From Vigna angularis (Eukaryota; Streptophyta; Magnoliopsida; Fabales; Fabaceae), in assembly GCF_016808095.1 (NCBI RefSeq), contig NC_068970.1, forward strand, positions 64,703,130 through 64,767,129: 64,000 nucleotides of DNA. Direction: 5' to 3'. Position 1 is the first letter of the stretch, and every line of letters starts with the position of its first letter. Of the stretch, positions 37,814 to 49,952 are shown one piece after another. The notes beneath the pieces are model-generated. The model did no database searches, was not told the origin of the DNA, and was given only the letters and a program-made list of their open reading frames with translations. The translations under genes and the position numbers were made by a program.

Positions 37814-39942
37814 GTTTGGTCCTGATTCCGCAAAGTTCAAATATTCATCATGGTGCTTGTGATAAATTGGTTCGTCCGAGAAGAGTAGGTACCTGAATGG
37901 TTCAGCTCAACTGCACTGTTGCCTATTTTAAGTCGATTTCTGGGGCTATAAATTTCATTTTTCCTTAATGCACTATACTGTGGTATTTGCTCCAATATGT
38001 AGTTAATATCTGAACCAGTTCGGCGCAGAAGCAGCGTGCGGCCAACCTGATGTGTTAATTTGTTTTTTATCGTCTCCGATTTGTTTTCGACGAACTCCAA
38101 TTTCTAGAGTAGTGGCACTGTTTTTCTCTCTTAAACTTTAATATTTACTATCAAGAACACGAGATTACGAATTTCTGAAAATTGATTTAAGTTTTCTTAT
38201 CGCTTCTTAATTGTACTCCATAGTTATGAGATTAGAGAAGGAATTATAATTAATTAGAATTATAAAACGGCCAATAAATCTATCAATGAAGTCCTACTTT
38301 TTTGAAGTTTTCTTTGAGTTTTCAGTGAATCGACTAATATGAATGACCCTTTAAATGCAACTTGGAATTTATTAAAAGCCTTTTAGAACGTTCTATAATA
38401 AGATTGATCAAACTAAGAATATTCTATAATAAATTTTATAATTAAGAGGATTTCTGTAACCATTTAAAAAATACACATTATGGAATGTTTTATTAAGAAA
38501 TTTGAAAAATGAAGTTTCCAGAATGGCCACAAGAATCTAAATCTCAAAAAGTTCACACACATTAAAGGGTTCGTAGAATATTCATAGAAAGTGTCGCATT
38601 CTTTATTCATTGTAACACTAACTCGTAATTGATCATAAAATATTTAGAGTACTTACTTCTTAATAAAATAAAATAAAAACACAAATAAAGTTCAAATCAC
38701 ATAAATAAATGAAAAGTTACTATATTCATAAAGAACAAAAATGTATAAACTTTTTAAGATAAAAATAATGATATTTCAAATAAATTAAGACTATAAAAAG
38801 TTAACTCAATAAATTTTGGTTGAGATATTTCAAGAATATAAAATAATCTATTTTGAAAGTTGAATTGTTCCAATTTTTTTACTGTTATGCTAAAATAAGT
38901 AGATATTTATGCAGACGTATTTTTTCTTAAATAAAAAATAAATGATAGAAAATAATATAATTTTAATAAATATTAATTTAAATATGTTTACAGTATTTAT
39001 ACTAAAATTATTTATCTGTTTTATATAACATTTAAACTTTAGATGTTTACAGTATTTTCTTACTGTTTCCGATGGCCCACTTGACGTTTTACTATTATGA
39101 CTGAGTTGTTGTAATAACCAGAATTGCTCCTATGCCTATGCCTTCTACGAGTGCTTCTGGTTTCTAAAGAAAAAAAACAAAAAAGTTTTTTTTACTGCGT
39201 TTAAAATAGCAAATGATAAAACAGTTTAACATAATATTAAAATGATTTTAGCTCTTAATTATTATCATTGGTGTTTAAATTTAGTTAACTGTAATCGCAA
39301 ACATTATATTTATGGAAAATTTACTCCCATTCTTTTCTAAATGAAATCAATGAATTGAAAATACTTATGATAATACAATATTGAGAATATAGAAAAACTC
39401 TTTTTTCTTGTTTTAAAAAATTTAGAGTCTTATATACAATGTCATCATTTTCCAAAAGAAATGTTGTGTATGCATTTCAATTTCTCATCTTCTAAACTCA
39501 AAATATACTGTGTGAGAATTGTGTAATCCTTTTTTTTTAAACTCAACATTTTATTAATTTTAATTTTAAAAACCTTCTTTTCACAAAGTTATAGTAAATA
39601 ATAGGTTGAACTAAAGTTTAGGTACCTAATAAATAAAGATAAAAAGCTTTAATCTTATAGTCTGTACTCAATAATCTCAACAAAATTTTTATGATCTACT
39701 AAACATTCATTTAACTGTGTAATGTAATTATTAAGTGATTAATATAACTGTTATATTACTTAATCAGGTTACCATGAAGATTAATGAACCAGAACAGAAC
39801 AGAACATAAAACAGAAGTAGTTTTATTAATTTGGTGAGAGAAGGAAGGACATAATCGTATTTAGCATTATGTAGGAAAGACAACATGCGTAACATTTGTC
39901 ACATAACATGACATGATTTTACAGTGTTGATGATTGTGAGAG
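37814..39942. other. Intergenic region, RPN2 3' side to dehydrin 3' side
   Basis: It holds the RPN2 3' UTR (from 37814) and, near 39942, the dehydrin 3' UTR. The remainder is AT-rich. I see no gene, no RNA gene and no clear repeat in it. Confidence 0.6.
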
Positions 39943-40197
39943 CTACTTGCGTTGATGTGATCCAGTCCCAGGAAGCTTCTCTTTTATTTTCTCTATGATT
40001 CCTTTCTGCTGCTTCTCACCACTGCTGTTGCTGTTGCTGGTAACATAATCTTCAGCTATGACTTGTGTACTGCCACCACCGCCGCCGCCACCAAACCCAA
40101 CTCCGGTGGTGTCTCCGGTGGTCTCCATTTCCCGCTGGACAGAATCCTTACTGGTAGGAGCAGCACCGTACTGATTCTGATACTGTTCCATATTCAT
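39943..40197 (-). CDS. Small dehydrin-like protein with one K-segment
   Basis: Single-exon ORF of 84 aa. Dehydrins (group 2 LEA proteins) are disordered, hydrophilic proteins that protect membranes and proteins during water loss. One K-segment lies at residues 62-77 (KQQKGIIEKIKEKLPG), close to the EKKGIMDKIKEKLPG consensus. A possible degenerate Y-segment sits at 7-14 (QNQYGAAP). A glycine run at 36-42 and a short Ser/Asn stretch at 54-59 replace a true serine tract. It is shorter than common dehydrins and has a single K copy, so it is either a minimal YK-type dehydrin or a trimmed paralogue. The start at 40197 has a second in-frame ATG two codons later. A TATA-like box at 40253-40245 and a G-box at 40382-40391 support real expression. 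Confidence 0.75.
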   Translation of the reverse strand: MNMEQYQNQYGAAPTSKDSVQREMETTGDTTGVGFGGGGGGGSTQVIAEDYVTSNSNSSGEKQQKGIIEKIKEKLPGTGSHQRK

Positions 40198-40244
40198 TTC
40201 TTTTATTTCTTCAAAGTTCTACCATTTTCACACCTACATACCTA

Positions 40245-40253
40245 ATTTATATA
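40245..40253 (-). promoter_or_regulatory. TATA-like box of the dehydrin gene
   Basis: TATATAAAT on the minus strand, 48 bp before the dehydrin ATG. It is the only good TATA match close upstream, and implies a very short 5' leader. Confidence 0.5.
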
Positions 40254-40381
40254 TGTATGCACTTGATACAGACATTAACTCATTCTTTCTATATGCATGT
40301 CATGTCATATAGAGAGGTTGCCACCTCACTATGCTTGCTACCAGCTGTTGACAAATGTTGCTTCACATTGTTTCTGGGGTT

Positions 40382-40391
40382 GCCACGTGGC
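40382..40391 (-). promoter_or_regulatory. Palindromic G-box/ABRE upstream of the dehydrin
   Basis: GCCACGTGGC, a perfect 10-bp palindrome around CACGTG, lies about 185 bp upstream of the dehydrin ATG and about 130 bp upstream of its TATA-like box. bZIP factors of the ABF/AREB group bind this core, which is the classic abscisic-acid element of dehydrin promoters. An RY-type core (CATGCA on the minus strand, 40294-40299) lies between the two, a seed-type element. Confidence 0.7.
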
Positions 40392-40981
40392 TACCACCAC
40401 CATCACCATGCTGAACGTGTGCATTTTTCCTTCTCTTTCCTCGCATAAACTCTCTCAAGTTTGCTTCTCGAAGTTACTAGTCTGATATAGGAGATGAATG
40501 ATTCCATTGTGTGAATGAAGTGAATTATTTAAACGCCATTGGAAGGAATTGGAAGTGTAGGAAAAAACATATGGCAACTTTTTCCTTCTGAACAATAATA
40601 GTAGTAACTAACCAAATCTTATACAAGACAATTTTACAGAAAAAAAGGATTTCAAAACTAAAAAAATAGAGACTATAGTGAAACCCTTCTGATAGGGAGT
40701 ATCGAGATGCCAAAGAAAAATATTGAATTTACATGATTTTTCTCATCCCTTGGGAGATCTGTACACTAGTTGGGGTAGTAGTGGTATACATCTTTTCGGG
40801 TTGAAATCATGTTCAGCTGGTGGTTAGAAATGATCACTGCATATGGGTGTGTAATGTTGCATGCATACTGCATAATCTCAGATGTCTTGAAACCAACCGA
40901 AGCTCTTCTTCTGTATGTTGAAGCACATTCAGATCACTAGCAAACTATGAAAAATGCCAGTAGTGAGAGTGTGTCCAATTA

Positions 40982-43900
40982 TTAAGGTGCTTTCCCAGTT
41001 CTGTTGCCATTCTGTAATGAGTTGTCTGAGGTAGGCTTGGGGTTGAAAAACTTTGCAACTGCTTGATACAGATTTTCCTCCTCAAAAGGCTTTGTAACGT
41101 AACCATCCATTCCACATTCCACACACTTCTCGTACGTTGCTTGAATTACATCTGCTGTCATGGCCAATATAGGTAAATGGTACTCCTTTTTCCAGCCATT
41201 TCCTTCACCACATTCACCATTCATCAGAAGCTCATTTGCCTTTCTCTCCATTTCCCGAATTTTCCCAGTTGCTTGAAACCTGCAAATAATTTGATGATTT
41301 ACATATTTAGATGCTTCATCAAATCCATCTCAATATCAAGAGTTGGTCATGGAACATTTAATAACAAGTTTCATCACATGCTACACAAAAGTTAAGTCTC
41401 AACGCTTGGCTTATGAGAATTACCCCACTTATATATACTATAAGATTTGAATTTTTCTTAATAAATCTCCTCACGTCTAGTATTATTGAGTTGAGTTTGG
41501 TACCTAAATCTCATACCATATCAAAACCTGGCTCGTGTTATGCATCTTTTTATAACTTAAACGCAACCCAGAATATAGATCGTGCTTGATGGTATACTGG
41601 ATCAAGATATGATACTCTTCAGCATGTTTATAAGATATGATACTTCCACGCAACTAGTCAATATGCCTCAACTAGAAAAGTTGAATGCATATAAATCGAA
41701 AAAAAGATTTCATATTAATACAGCAGCTATCATGTTAACACTTTTAATTGGTTAGTGTCTGATAAAAGAAAATGTACACAATCCAGTTTAGGTTATCTGC
41801 TCATAATACAACAAAAAATATCAAATAGTACCATACAACATGCTGCATGACTATAAGCAGATTTAATTCTTCATTCAGTCCATGTATTTAACACAAACCT
41901 TTTGATTTAAGATCCTACGAAATAGAAGTTTATGTTTCAATCTCTAATAGAACAACTTTCTTTTTTAATATTAGGGTTTTTTACACTTGCCAAATTTGTT
42001 ACTTTAGTCCCTATACCAAGAAACTGTGTTTGAGTCTTCATAGAAACACTTTTTGTTCTAACTGTAGTTCAGTTGTCAAGTATCTTGCTTAACTATAATT
42101 GTTTAACACTGCTACGAAATTAAAACCGATGATGCAAAAGCACTATATTTTTTGGCCCTTAAGTATAAATTATATGTAACTGTAAGGGAAATGATAAGAA
42201 ACGTACCCGTCCATTTCTGGCATTTGAATATCCATGAAGCAAGCATCAAAATTGTGAGGCAATTGAAGCATTTCAAGAGCAATTTTGCCACTTTCTGCAC
42301 AAGTTGCATGAGCTCCAAAATTTTGTAATGCACCTGCTGCGACCCTTCTATTTACCCTATTGTCATCAACCACAAGTATTTTTTTCCCACAAAGAAGGCT
42401 TCGTGCAAAAGATGAACCCGTGTCCTTTCCTAGCTGTCTCTTCTTCCCCGTTCCCAGAACTTGTTGAAGACATGCAGCCACCATGCTGGCTCTCAGAGGC
42501 TTCATGATCACAGTATCACTGAAACCTGCTGCTTTAGCTTTATCAAATTCAGCATTAGTAATGTTGGTTGCAAGAAGGATCATTTGAGGTATCTTAAACA
42601 TGTGCCCGTTCTGTTTCCAGTCCAGCTGCCACACGTTGAAGATCCCATCCTCTCCACAAATCCACGAGTCTTTCTCAACAAAAATCATATCAGGCTGAAA
42701 TATTCTGCCATATACAACCAGTTTACGCAGTGAATGAACTGAACAACATCAATATCTTCAACCAAACTGCTATCTAGCTAGAACAACATTTATTGACACC
42801 ACATCACTATCTTTGAGTAATTAAAGAAAACCAGTCCATACAGTTTCTTATTTTCTTTATGAAATTAGAGCTTAAAACAATACAGAACAAGTGCATGTGA
42901 AACTTGAAATAGAATGTTTGACATGTTAAAATCCACGTTAAGCTTGTAAAAACATCCATAACAACATTTGAAAACTCACTATTCATAAGCACATGCTATA
43001 AAGCTAATGAGAATTACTAAAATGTTGATACTGCTGTTTGTGATCACATTCAGTTCATTCATAATTGACAACTATAAGAGAAACTAAAATCTTACCCTGA
43101 GGTCAAAGACCAATTTTTCCCACATAAAGAAACAGCCTTATTGATGCTATTTGCAACTTTGGCCTGAATCCCTAGTCTCTTCAGATGGTATCTAGTAACA
43201 GCTGCTCTAACAGGTTTTCCATCAACCACAATGGCTTTAAACCCTCTAAAACTGGAACGCAGATCTTCCAAGTTATGTTTCTTCATGTCAGTTATTGAAT
43301 TTTTCTTAATTGTTCCAAAATCTGCAGTAAATGAAAACGTGCTCCCAACCTGGGGTCGGCTTATAAAACTGATCTCACCACCCATCAGTTCAACCAGGCA
43401 CTTGCTTATACTCAAGCCAATCCCAGTACCACCATAATGTCTTGAGGTTGAGCTGTCTGCCTGTACAAATGGCATGAAAATCTTATCTTGAGCTATGAAA
43501 GGAATTCCATTCCCAGTGTCCTCCACACTCACCATCAAGGTGACTTGCTCATAGGATTCACTTGCCACCTTTTTAACTGAATCATCAAAGAAAAATTCTT
43601 CGTCGGCAATCAGATGCTTAAAATTGTCCCAGCTGTTCCGTTCATCAGCTGCTTCATGTCCGCTTAAAGTTTTGAAATTATAACCACCGCTAGACACATG
43701 CACAACTTCATCTGATCGTCCATTGAGAAACGTCTCCATTTTTCCATTCATTGTGGACATCCTATTTTCAGCTAGATGGACTTTCACCAATATATGTCCT
43801 CGCTCAGTGAACTGCAAGATTATAATCAGTAATGTTACCGTGAATTACCATGGTAATAAATTACTTGTTACAATAACGATTCAAACATCCTCTCTACAGT

Positions 43901-46768
43901 TAAAAAATTGAACAAAGTTATACTAGAAACACATTCCGAACACACATACATGTTAGTAATGCAAATATGCACATAACATTAGAGAAGTTAACTTTGAAAA
44001 ATTCACTTACTTTAACTGAATTGCCAACAAGGTTTGTTACTATTTGTCTGAATCTTCCAGGATCTCCCATGACAATATCTGGAACTTTATCAGAAACAAA
44101 TACTGCCAGCTATGGTTCCCAAAACCATATTAAGTCCAAGCCAGAAGAATTGTGAATAGGAACCCCAGTAGCCAAATTGCCACCGAAAGACATACGAATA
44201 CAAAGATAACAATGAAATGAGATCATTAGTTCAAGAAATACAAAAATAGATTATGGAATTCTGCAACTCATAAAGTTAAATGACCTTCACAACAATTTAG
44301 CAACTAGACATACCTCTAAACCTTTGTGCCGAGACTTCTCGGAGAAAAGAGAAAGCACATCATCAAGTATGGATCGAATGTCAAATGGAACTGTTTCCAG
44401 CTCTAACTTGCCAGCTTCAATTTTGGCACGGTCAAGCACCTCATTTATCAATGCTATCAGAGCCATCCCACATGCTTGAGCAGTCTGAGCATAATCTAGT
44501 TGAGTGGAACTCAATTCTGTGCCTAGAAGCAGACCGAGCATCCCTACAGTAACATGGAGTTTGAAGATAGTATCACTAATAGTAATGAGAAAGTAGGTAA
44601 AAAAGAATGTTACTTTTTAGGGGTAGAGAAAATTCGGATGTTACCTAAAATGCCATTCATGGGTGTTCTGATTTCATGAGAGACAGTAGCTAGAAACTGA
44701 TATTTATAGAAAAAAATAGTTTTAGTGATCATGGAGCCATAAAAGGAACTAATAAACTGTGCTAACGTAAGCAAGGAAAAGAACCTGTGACTTGGCAATA
44801 TCAGCTGATTCTGCACGGACTTTTAATTCTGCCATTTTATGAAAATCATCCTCTACTTTGACAATACGATTTCCAGCACTATACAAAATATAACCCACTA
44901 ATAAAAGAATCACAAAAAATAAGAATGCCGTGGTAAGTGCTATCCAGTTTGTTGGTGCCTTCTGGTGATACCTGTTTAAAAACTTGATGATAAGCATCTG
45001 CTGACCAAACATTTTACAAAAGGTACAACAGCCAGAGGCACCTACCTACATATCATTTTATGTTTCCTGTATGGATCTCCAAAATCAAGCTTACTTTCAT
45101 GGACAAGAGACATGTCACCTTCTTCATCTTGCTTCCCATACATGATTAAGGGATCAGTAAAGTTTGTGATGTCATATACGTTCACCAAAATTGCTTGGTT
45201 ACCAGCAAGTTGACCAAGTAAATTCTCCACGAGGGACTCAACATCAAAGGATCCTCCAACATATCTGCTTCCAATTAAAAGTTTCAGCAACACCATGGAA
45301 TTCAGAAGCTTACGGATAATATAAAGCCATCAGATTGAACCAAAACTAACAAATTCTACAGGTTTTCTATAGAGGAATTATGGAATTCCAACCACAAACC
45401 AGAAAAGAAAAGAAATTAAAAAGACTAGTAGCACAAAAGCAACTGTTACAATGGATATGAAACAGAAGTGAGTATCATGTCTTAGGTCTTCATTACAGGT
45501 AAATGCAGTAGTAATGGACACAGCAGCCAGAGTAAGTCTGTCCTTTATCATGTATTGACATTTAGAGGAATTATAAGGGTTACAAACTGAGTCTTGAACT
45601 TGAAATAGGTGAAGTATTCAGTAGAGTTATAATTATTTTCATTATTTTGAACTATATAAAAAAAATGCATCACTTAGGCATTAATCCACCTAAGATTTTA
45701 ACCATCCCTCATCCTCTTACCACTCGTGAGCCACAAGACAGACAGCAAAATGTTGTGAAAACAAACTTGGCACAAACCATTAAAGTATTGACAAGGACAT
45801 ACCCTGCTGTTGCTTTAATACGCTCTTCCATTGTTGGCTTTGTAGGGAGCTTAGATTTATAAACAGGAAATGTCAAAACCACACCAAGATGATGAGAACC
45901 CAACAGCTTAAAAGGGCTAGTGAGAACAGCTTTCCCAGTGGCCCTAGCCCTCAAAATATTCTCTCGGTCCTCCTGCATCACGCATCAGATAAACTAAAGT
46001 CAGAAAGTTATAGACTGATTATATAAGCAAAAAAAAATGTTGAAAAGGTTTGCAATTTACCTCCCCGGACATCATATCAAGAGATTCGAGGTAAGAAAGA
46101 GTTTCTTGTGCAAATATCACCGGTGCATACTCATCTCTAACCTGAGAAGGCTTTCTTTCCATTGTCTTTATAACCCATCCATGTTGCTTCTCAAATGATT
46201 CTCTCTCGGAGTTAACCACTCTTTGTGCATAGGCCACTCCACTGAGCAATGGCCTTTCAAATGCTGTCCTGGCTGTATACTCTGCAAAGGTTTCCTGGTG
46301 AGCAACAAACAATAGTCAAGATATGCAAAAATCTGAGTAGAAAAACCACAAGATTGCATTAGAAGAAATCAGAAATGAGAAAAAAACAAACCCAACTTGT
46401 CATAATTAGTTCTAAGCACAGAGCACAATGAAAGATCAAACACAAACCTGGTCAATTGCAGAAGGTGTTCTGTAGTAATGGAAGGTTGAAACAAGGATGG
46501 CAAGGGCATGGACATGGTTGACACTAACACTGAATTGATCTTGCAGCATTCTTGCCCTTTGATCACAGAGGCTACCGAGCACCTCTTTTCTTCTGACTTT
46601 AGTGTCAGCATCCATTTTAGTATAGATGCACCAACCAATTAGAGCCATGAGAAGGATCCACAGCATCAAAAGCTTGGGAAGCCATGCCCTATGTGCCTGA
46701 ATGAAAGTGTTCTTTCCATTGCTCCCTGCTTGCTCACTCTTCATCTTCAACCCAAGACCTATCACCAT
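40982..46768 (-). CDS. CRE1/AHK4 (LHK1): Cytokinin receptor, CHASE-domain hybrid histidine kinase (CRE1/AHK4/LHK1 type)
   Basis: Membrane receptor that senses cytokinin through its CHASE domain and starts a His-Asp phosphorelay. Exons: 46768-46448, 46294-46061, 45972-45803, 45264-45046, 44971-44785, 44696-44645, 44543-44314, 44109-44011, 43811-43096, 42704-42207, 41279-40982. They join in frame to 3024 nt, or 1007 aa. TM1 is at about 32-50 (LLMLWILLMALIGWC). The CHASE domain follows, containing YTARTAFERPLLSGVAYA. TM2 is around ALTTAFLFFVILLLVGYILY. The phospho-acceptor is H384 in ATVSHEIRTPMNG. The ATPase N and G boxes are visible (FRQIVTNLVGNSVKF, DTGNGIPF, GGTGIGLSISK). A degenerate receiver-like segment comes next, then a true receiver with VVDDN, D901 (FMDIQMPEMDG) and the KPFEEENLY lysine. 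The sequence is closest to AHK4/CRE1 rather than AHK2 or AHK3. In legumes this orthologue (LHK1, MtCRE1) controls nodule formation. Exon 10 uses the acceptor at 42705, because the CAG 10 nt further in would break the frame. Confidence 0.95.
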
Positions 46769-47852
46769 CAATTTCTCTCTGCCCCTATCTTTCTTCCCTA
46801 TTCATCATCTATAAAATTTCCGAAGAAACCCAAAAATAATTGTGGTTAGTGCTTATGTAGGAGTACTACACTTTGCTTAAAGCTTAAAGCTGAAAGTGCT
46901 CGCAAAAAATCATACACTTTTCTCTGATGGTTGCAACAAAAAGGTCACAAATCAAAACTCTATGTACGGCATCATTGCGGCATTGTTTTGCGCGATTCAA
47001 AACTCAGAAAGAAGACACAAAAGCAAACCAAGCACAATGAATGATTGACCAATTGGGTAAATTATTTTCTTTGTTTTATCTCTTATTAAAGAAACCAAGT
47101 CTATTTCAAAATCCACCACCCAAAAAAGGAAAAAGAAAAAGAAAAGAAAAAAATGTCACACACAGACCCAGAATTTAAAAGAAAAATATCTGATAAACAA
47201 GCACGAGTCTCAAAAGCTGTTAAAAAAAAAAAGCTCAATTTCCAAAGAACCACCTTCCCCTCCCCCAACAGCCAATATTTGTGTTTCAACAGCGTTTTAG
47301 GATTTAAGGATCAGAATAAAAAAAAAATTAAAGAGAACTATAATCAATAATCATGCTGAGTAGGCGTGAAACTAGTGTTTGCTTAAGGACAAAGAACAGC
47401 ACGTTCACCTTCTTTCCTCTATATAATAATCAAAGCCAGAGATTGACCTCAAAAATACCATACACACACAGCGAAGCACACAACCCAATGAGAAAGGGAT
47501 AGAGATGGTAAAGAGGGTTGTTGAGACTTGAGAGCAAGAAAGAAAATAAAAAACCATGTTTACCTGTCTGTACAGGAAAGAGAACAAGGTGGCTGTACAA
47601 TGAACAATTGGAACCAATTTGGTTTGGTCTTGATCCGAGTGTGCCCCCCTTCTCTCTCTCACACCATGTACTTGTTCAATTTTTATACCCTTTTTTATTC
47701 TTTTCTCTTGTTTACTTTTTTCTTGGCTTAATTTAAGCACATAACATAACTAAATCGAATTTTCCCGATTTTCCCAGATACGCTGTTGTCCCCCTTCCAC
47801 TTCACAGTTCACACACACAACACAAAAAATATAGTACATCAGTCAAGTCAAG

Positions 47853-47924
<72 letters not shown>

Positions 47925-48500
47925 CTTTGCAACAATGCTAATGAATTTCTTTTCACACCAACTGTGTCCCGCTGTCTGCTCCCCAAGTTGGTAATCTTTT
48001 TCAACAGGCTTAGAAGAAACTCAACCTCCCAATTCAAAGAACCACGAAGCACGAAGCGTTTGGTATGGACTATTATGGATCGTGACCAGTGAGTGAATGA
48101 AGTGTTAACTAATTACCTTTTTGGTGTTTTTTCCAACTTTGGAACCTGTATGACAGAAAAGATTGAAACTTTACAGTCTCCTCCACACTATCTTCACTTC
48201 AAGCACGACACTTTCATGCAACCCGAATCATTTTTATCTTTTCCCTCACCTGGGTCTTTCTCGGTTCACCATTTTCTTGTACTTCTGTTGCGTTACAACG
48301 TTAGGAATTGAAACGGCAAAGAGAGAGAAACAAAAAGGAGGAGAGAGAAAAACCAGAAACTGGAAATCGCAATCACAAATCTGAGCGATAATGACATGGC
48401 GACAAGGCGCGGATCTTATTCCCGCCTGAATTACCGGAAATACCCTCACCATATTAATTACTTAATTAATTAATTAATTAGTTGGCTTGTCTTTGCTCTT
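46769..48500. other. Leader and promoter region of the cytokinin receptor
   Basis: This is upstream of the minus-strand receptor gene and is less AT-rich than the DNA beyond it. It includes a long CT tract (GA on the transcript strand). A 5' UTR, perhaps with an intron, is likely here, as in the Arabidopsis relative, but I cannot fix its borders. A minus ORF at 47405-47740 has no recognisable product and is better seen as leader sequence. Confidence 0.5.
47855..47921. repeat. (CT)33 microsatellite
   Basis: Uninterrupted CT dinucleotides for 67 bp on the + strand, so GA on the strand of the cytokinin receptor gene, about 1.1 kb upstream of its ATG. GA/CT tracts are frequent in plant 5' UTRs and core promoters and can bind BPC/GAGA-type factors. 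Confidence 0.95.
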
Positions 48501-48975
48501 ATTGTGACTTTGAAGACTAATACGCCAATGTTACCTTCACACAGTACAAGCAGTTATTTTAGTTATTTTTTTAGGTTTTCTTTGTCAAACTAACACAACA
48601 TTAGTTAATGTTTCATTATTAAATAACCTTATATTATAAAAATGTGATGCCCTTACCTCCTTGTACTTTTGCTAAATTCCTACTTTGCCTTAGATTATTT
48701 GATTAAACTTTTTGCTTAAATGCCATTGTTGGAAAAAAAAATCAAAGATGCAGTAATATTTATTTCCTTCATTTTTACGTTAAATTGTATGTTTGTCAAA
48801 AAATTATTTTGTTTTAAATAATGTTTTTATTTTTTAAAACTAATAATCAAAATAAAAGAGTCTTTTACCCGTGAACATCGGTTTAATTGGTTGGTACAAT
48901 ATGTACTTTTTCCACCACTGTGTTCCACTATCAACTTTGTCAAAGTCAACTAATATTGTTGTTGTTATTTGAATT

Positions 48976-49021
48976 ATAATTTTATTAATGAATCGCAATT
49001 TTAATTCATTAATAAAATTAT
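48976..49021. repeat. Perfect 18-bp inverted repeat (hairpin)
   Basis: ATAATTTTATTAATGAAT at 48976-48993 is exactly the reverse complement of 49004-49021, with a 10-base loop. There is no GC-rich stem or following T-run of a bacterial kind. It may be the core of a small foldback element. Confidence 0.75.
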
Positions 49022-49864
49022 GAAATTCGCAATTTTTTATATTTTGGCGAGGACAGAAAGTAAAAGACTTCAAAAGAAAAATATTAAATAAAATTATTTA
49101 CATTAAGAAATGTGAATGAAAATAAAAAAACTAAATACATTTATTTATTATTTAATATTTTATTTATCTTACCATGATAAAAAAGCGTAAAAAATAATTA
49201 AAAACTATTAAAATATAGCTGAGAGCACTAATTAGTTAATTATAGTTTTCTGCATAAAAAATGTTCATTTTATTTTTTAGAAATTTAACACATGAACTAT
49301 TTTTCTTTTCATTTTTATAAAGTGTTTATTTATGAAATTTTCAATGTGTTGTTAACTTCTTTTCAATTTTAACACCAAACAGTTAAATGTCAACTATCGT
49401 AAGTGGCGGGTCAAAATTAGATTTCACATCCTTCTCAATAAGTTTAATCAAATCACAACTACAGTGTTTATTTCCTTCTGATTTACATCATTGCGAATAT
49501 ACTAAGTTTAATTTCATACTAAAAAATATGAATAGTCTTTCCGATTAATTTTTTTTATGAGGAATCATGAAATTTTTTATATTTATTTAATATAGAATAT
49601 AAAAATAAAATATTATAAAAATATAATTTTTTTAATGTTTAAAAAAATAAAAATAAAATAATATTAAATAAATGTAAAAAATTTAGCTGTGTTAAAGAAT
49701 ATTTCTTTTATTTTCATTTATCTAGATGACAATTTAAGATTAATTTTTAGTTTTTACATAACCTACTTTACTATTTTTTTTATGTTGGTTTCATTCATGA
49801 TAACGTAACATAATTAAATTAGATACAGATAAATAAACACTTATAAGATAATGATTTCTAATTT

Positions 49865-49866
<2 letters not shown>

Positions 49867-49950
<84 letters not shown>
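49867..49950. repeat. (AT)42 microsatellite
   Basis: Uninterrupted AT dinucleotides for 84 bp in non-coding DNA. The run is self-complementary and able to extrude a cruciform. Confidence 0.95.

Positions 49951-49952
<2 letters not shown>

Larger units (their letters stand above)
40198..40981. other. Dehydrin promoter region and receptor 3' flank
   Basis: About 0.8 kb separating two minus-strand genes. The proximal half (40198-40450) carries the TATA-like box, RY core and G-box of the dehydrin. The distal half (about 40500-40981) should hold the 3' UTR of the cytokinin receptor gene. No other gene is seen. Confidence 0.6.

Noticed and set aside
47405..47740. 111-aa minus ORF upstream of the cytokinin receptor
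   Set aside because: It lies in the probable leader or promoter. The composition is irregular and no domain is visible; at most it is an upstream ORF.
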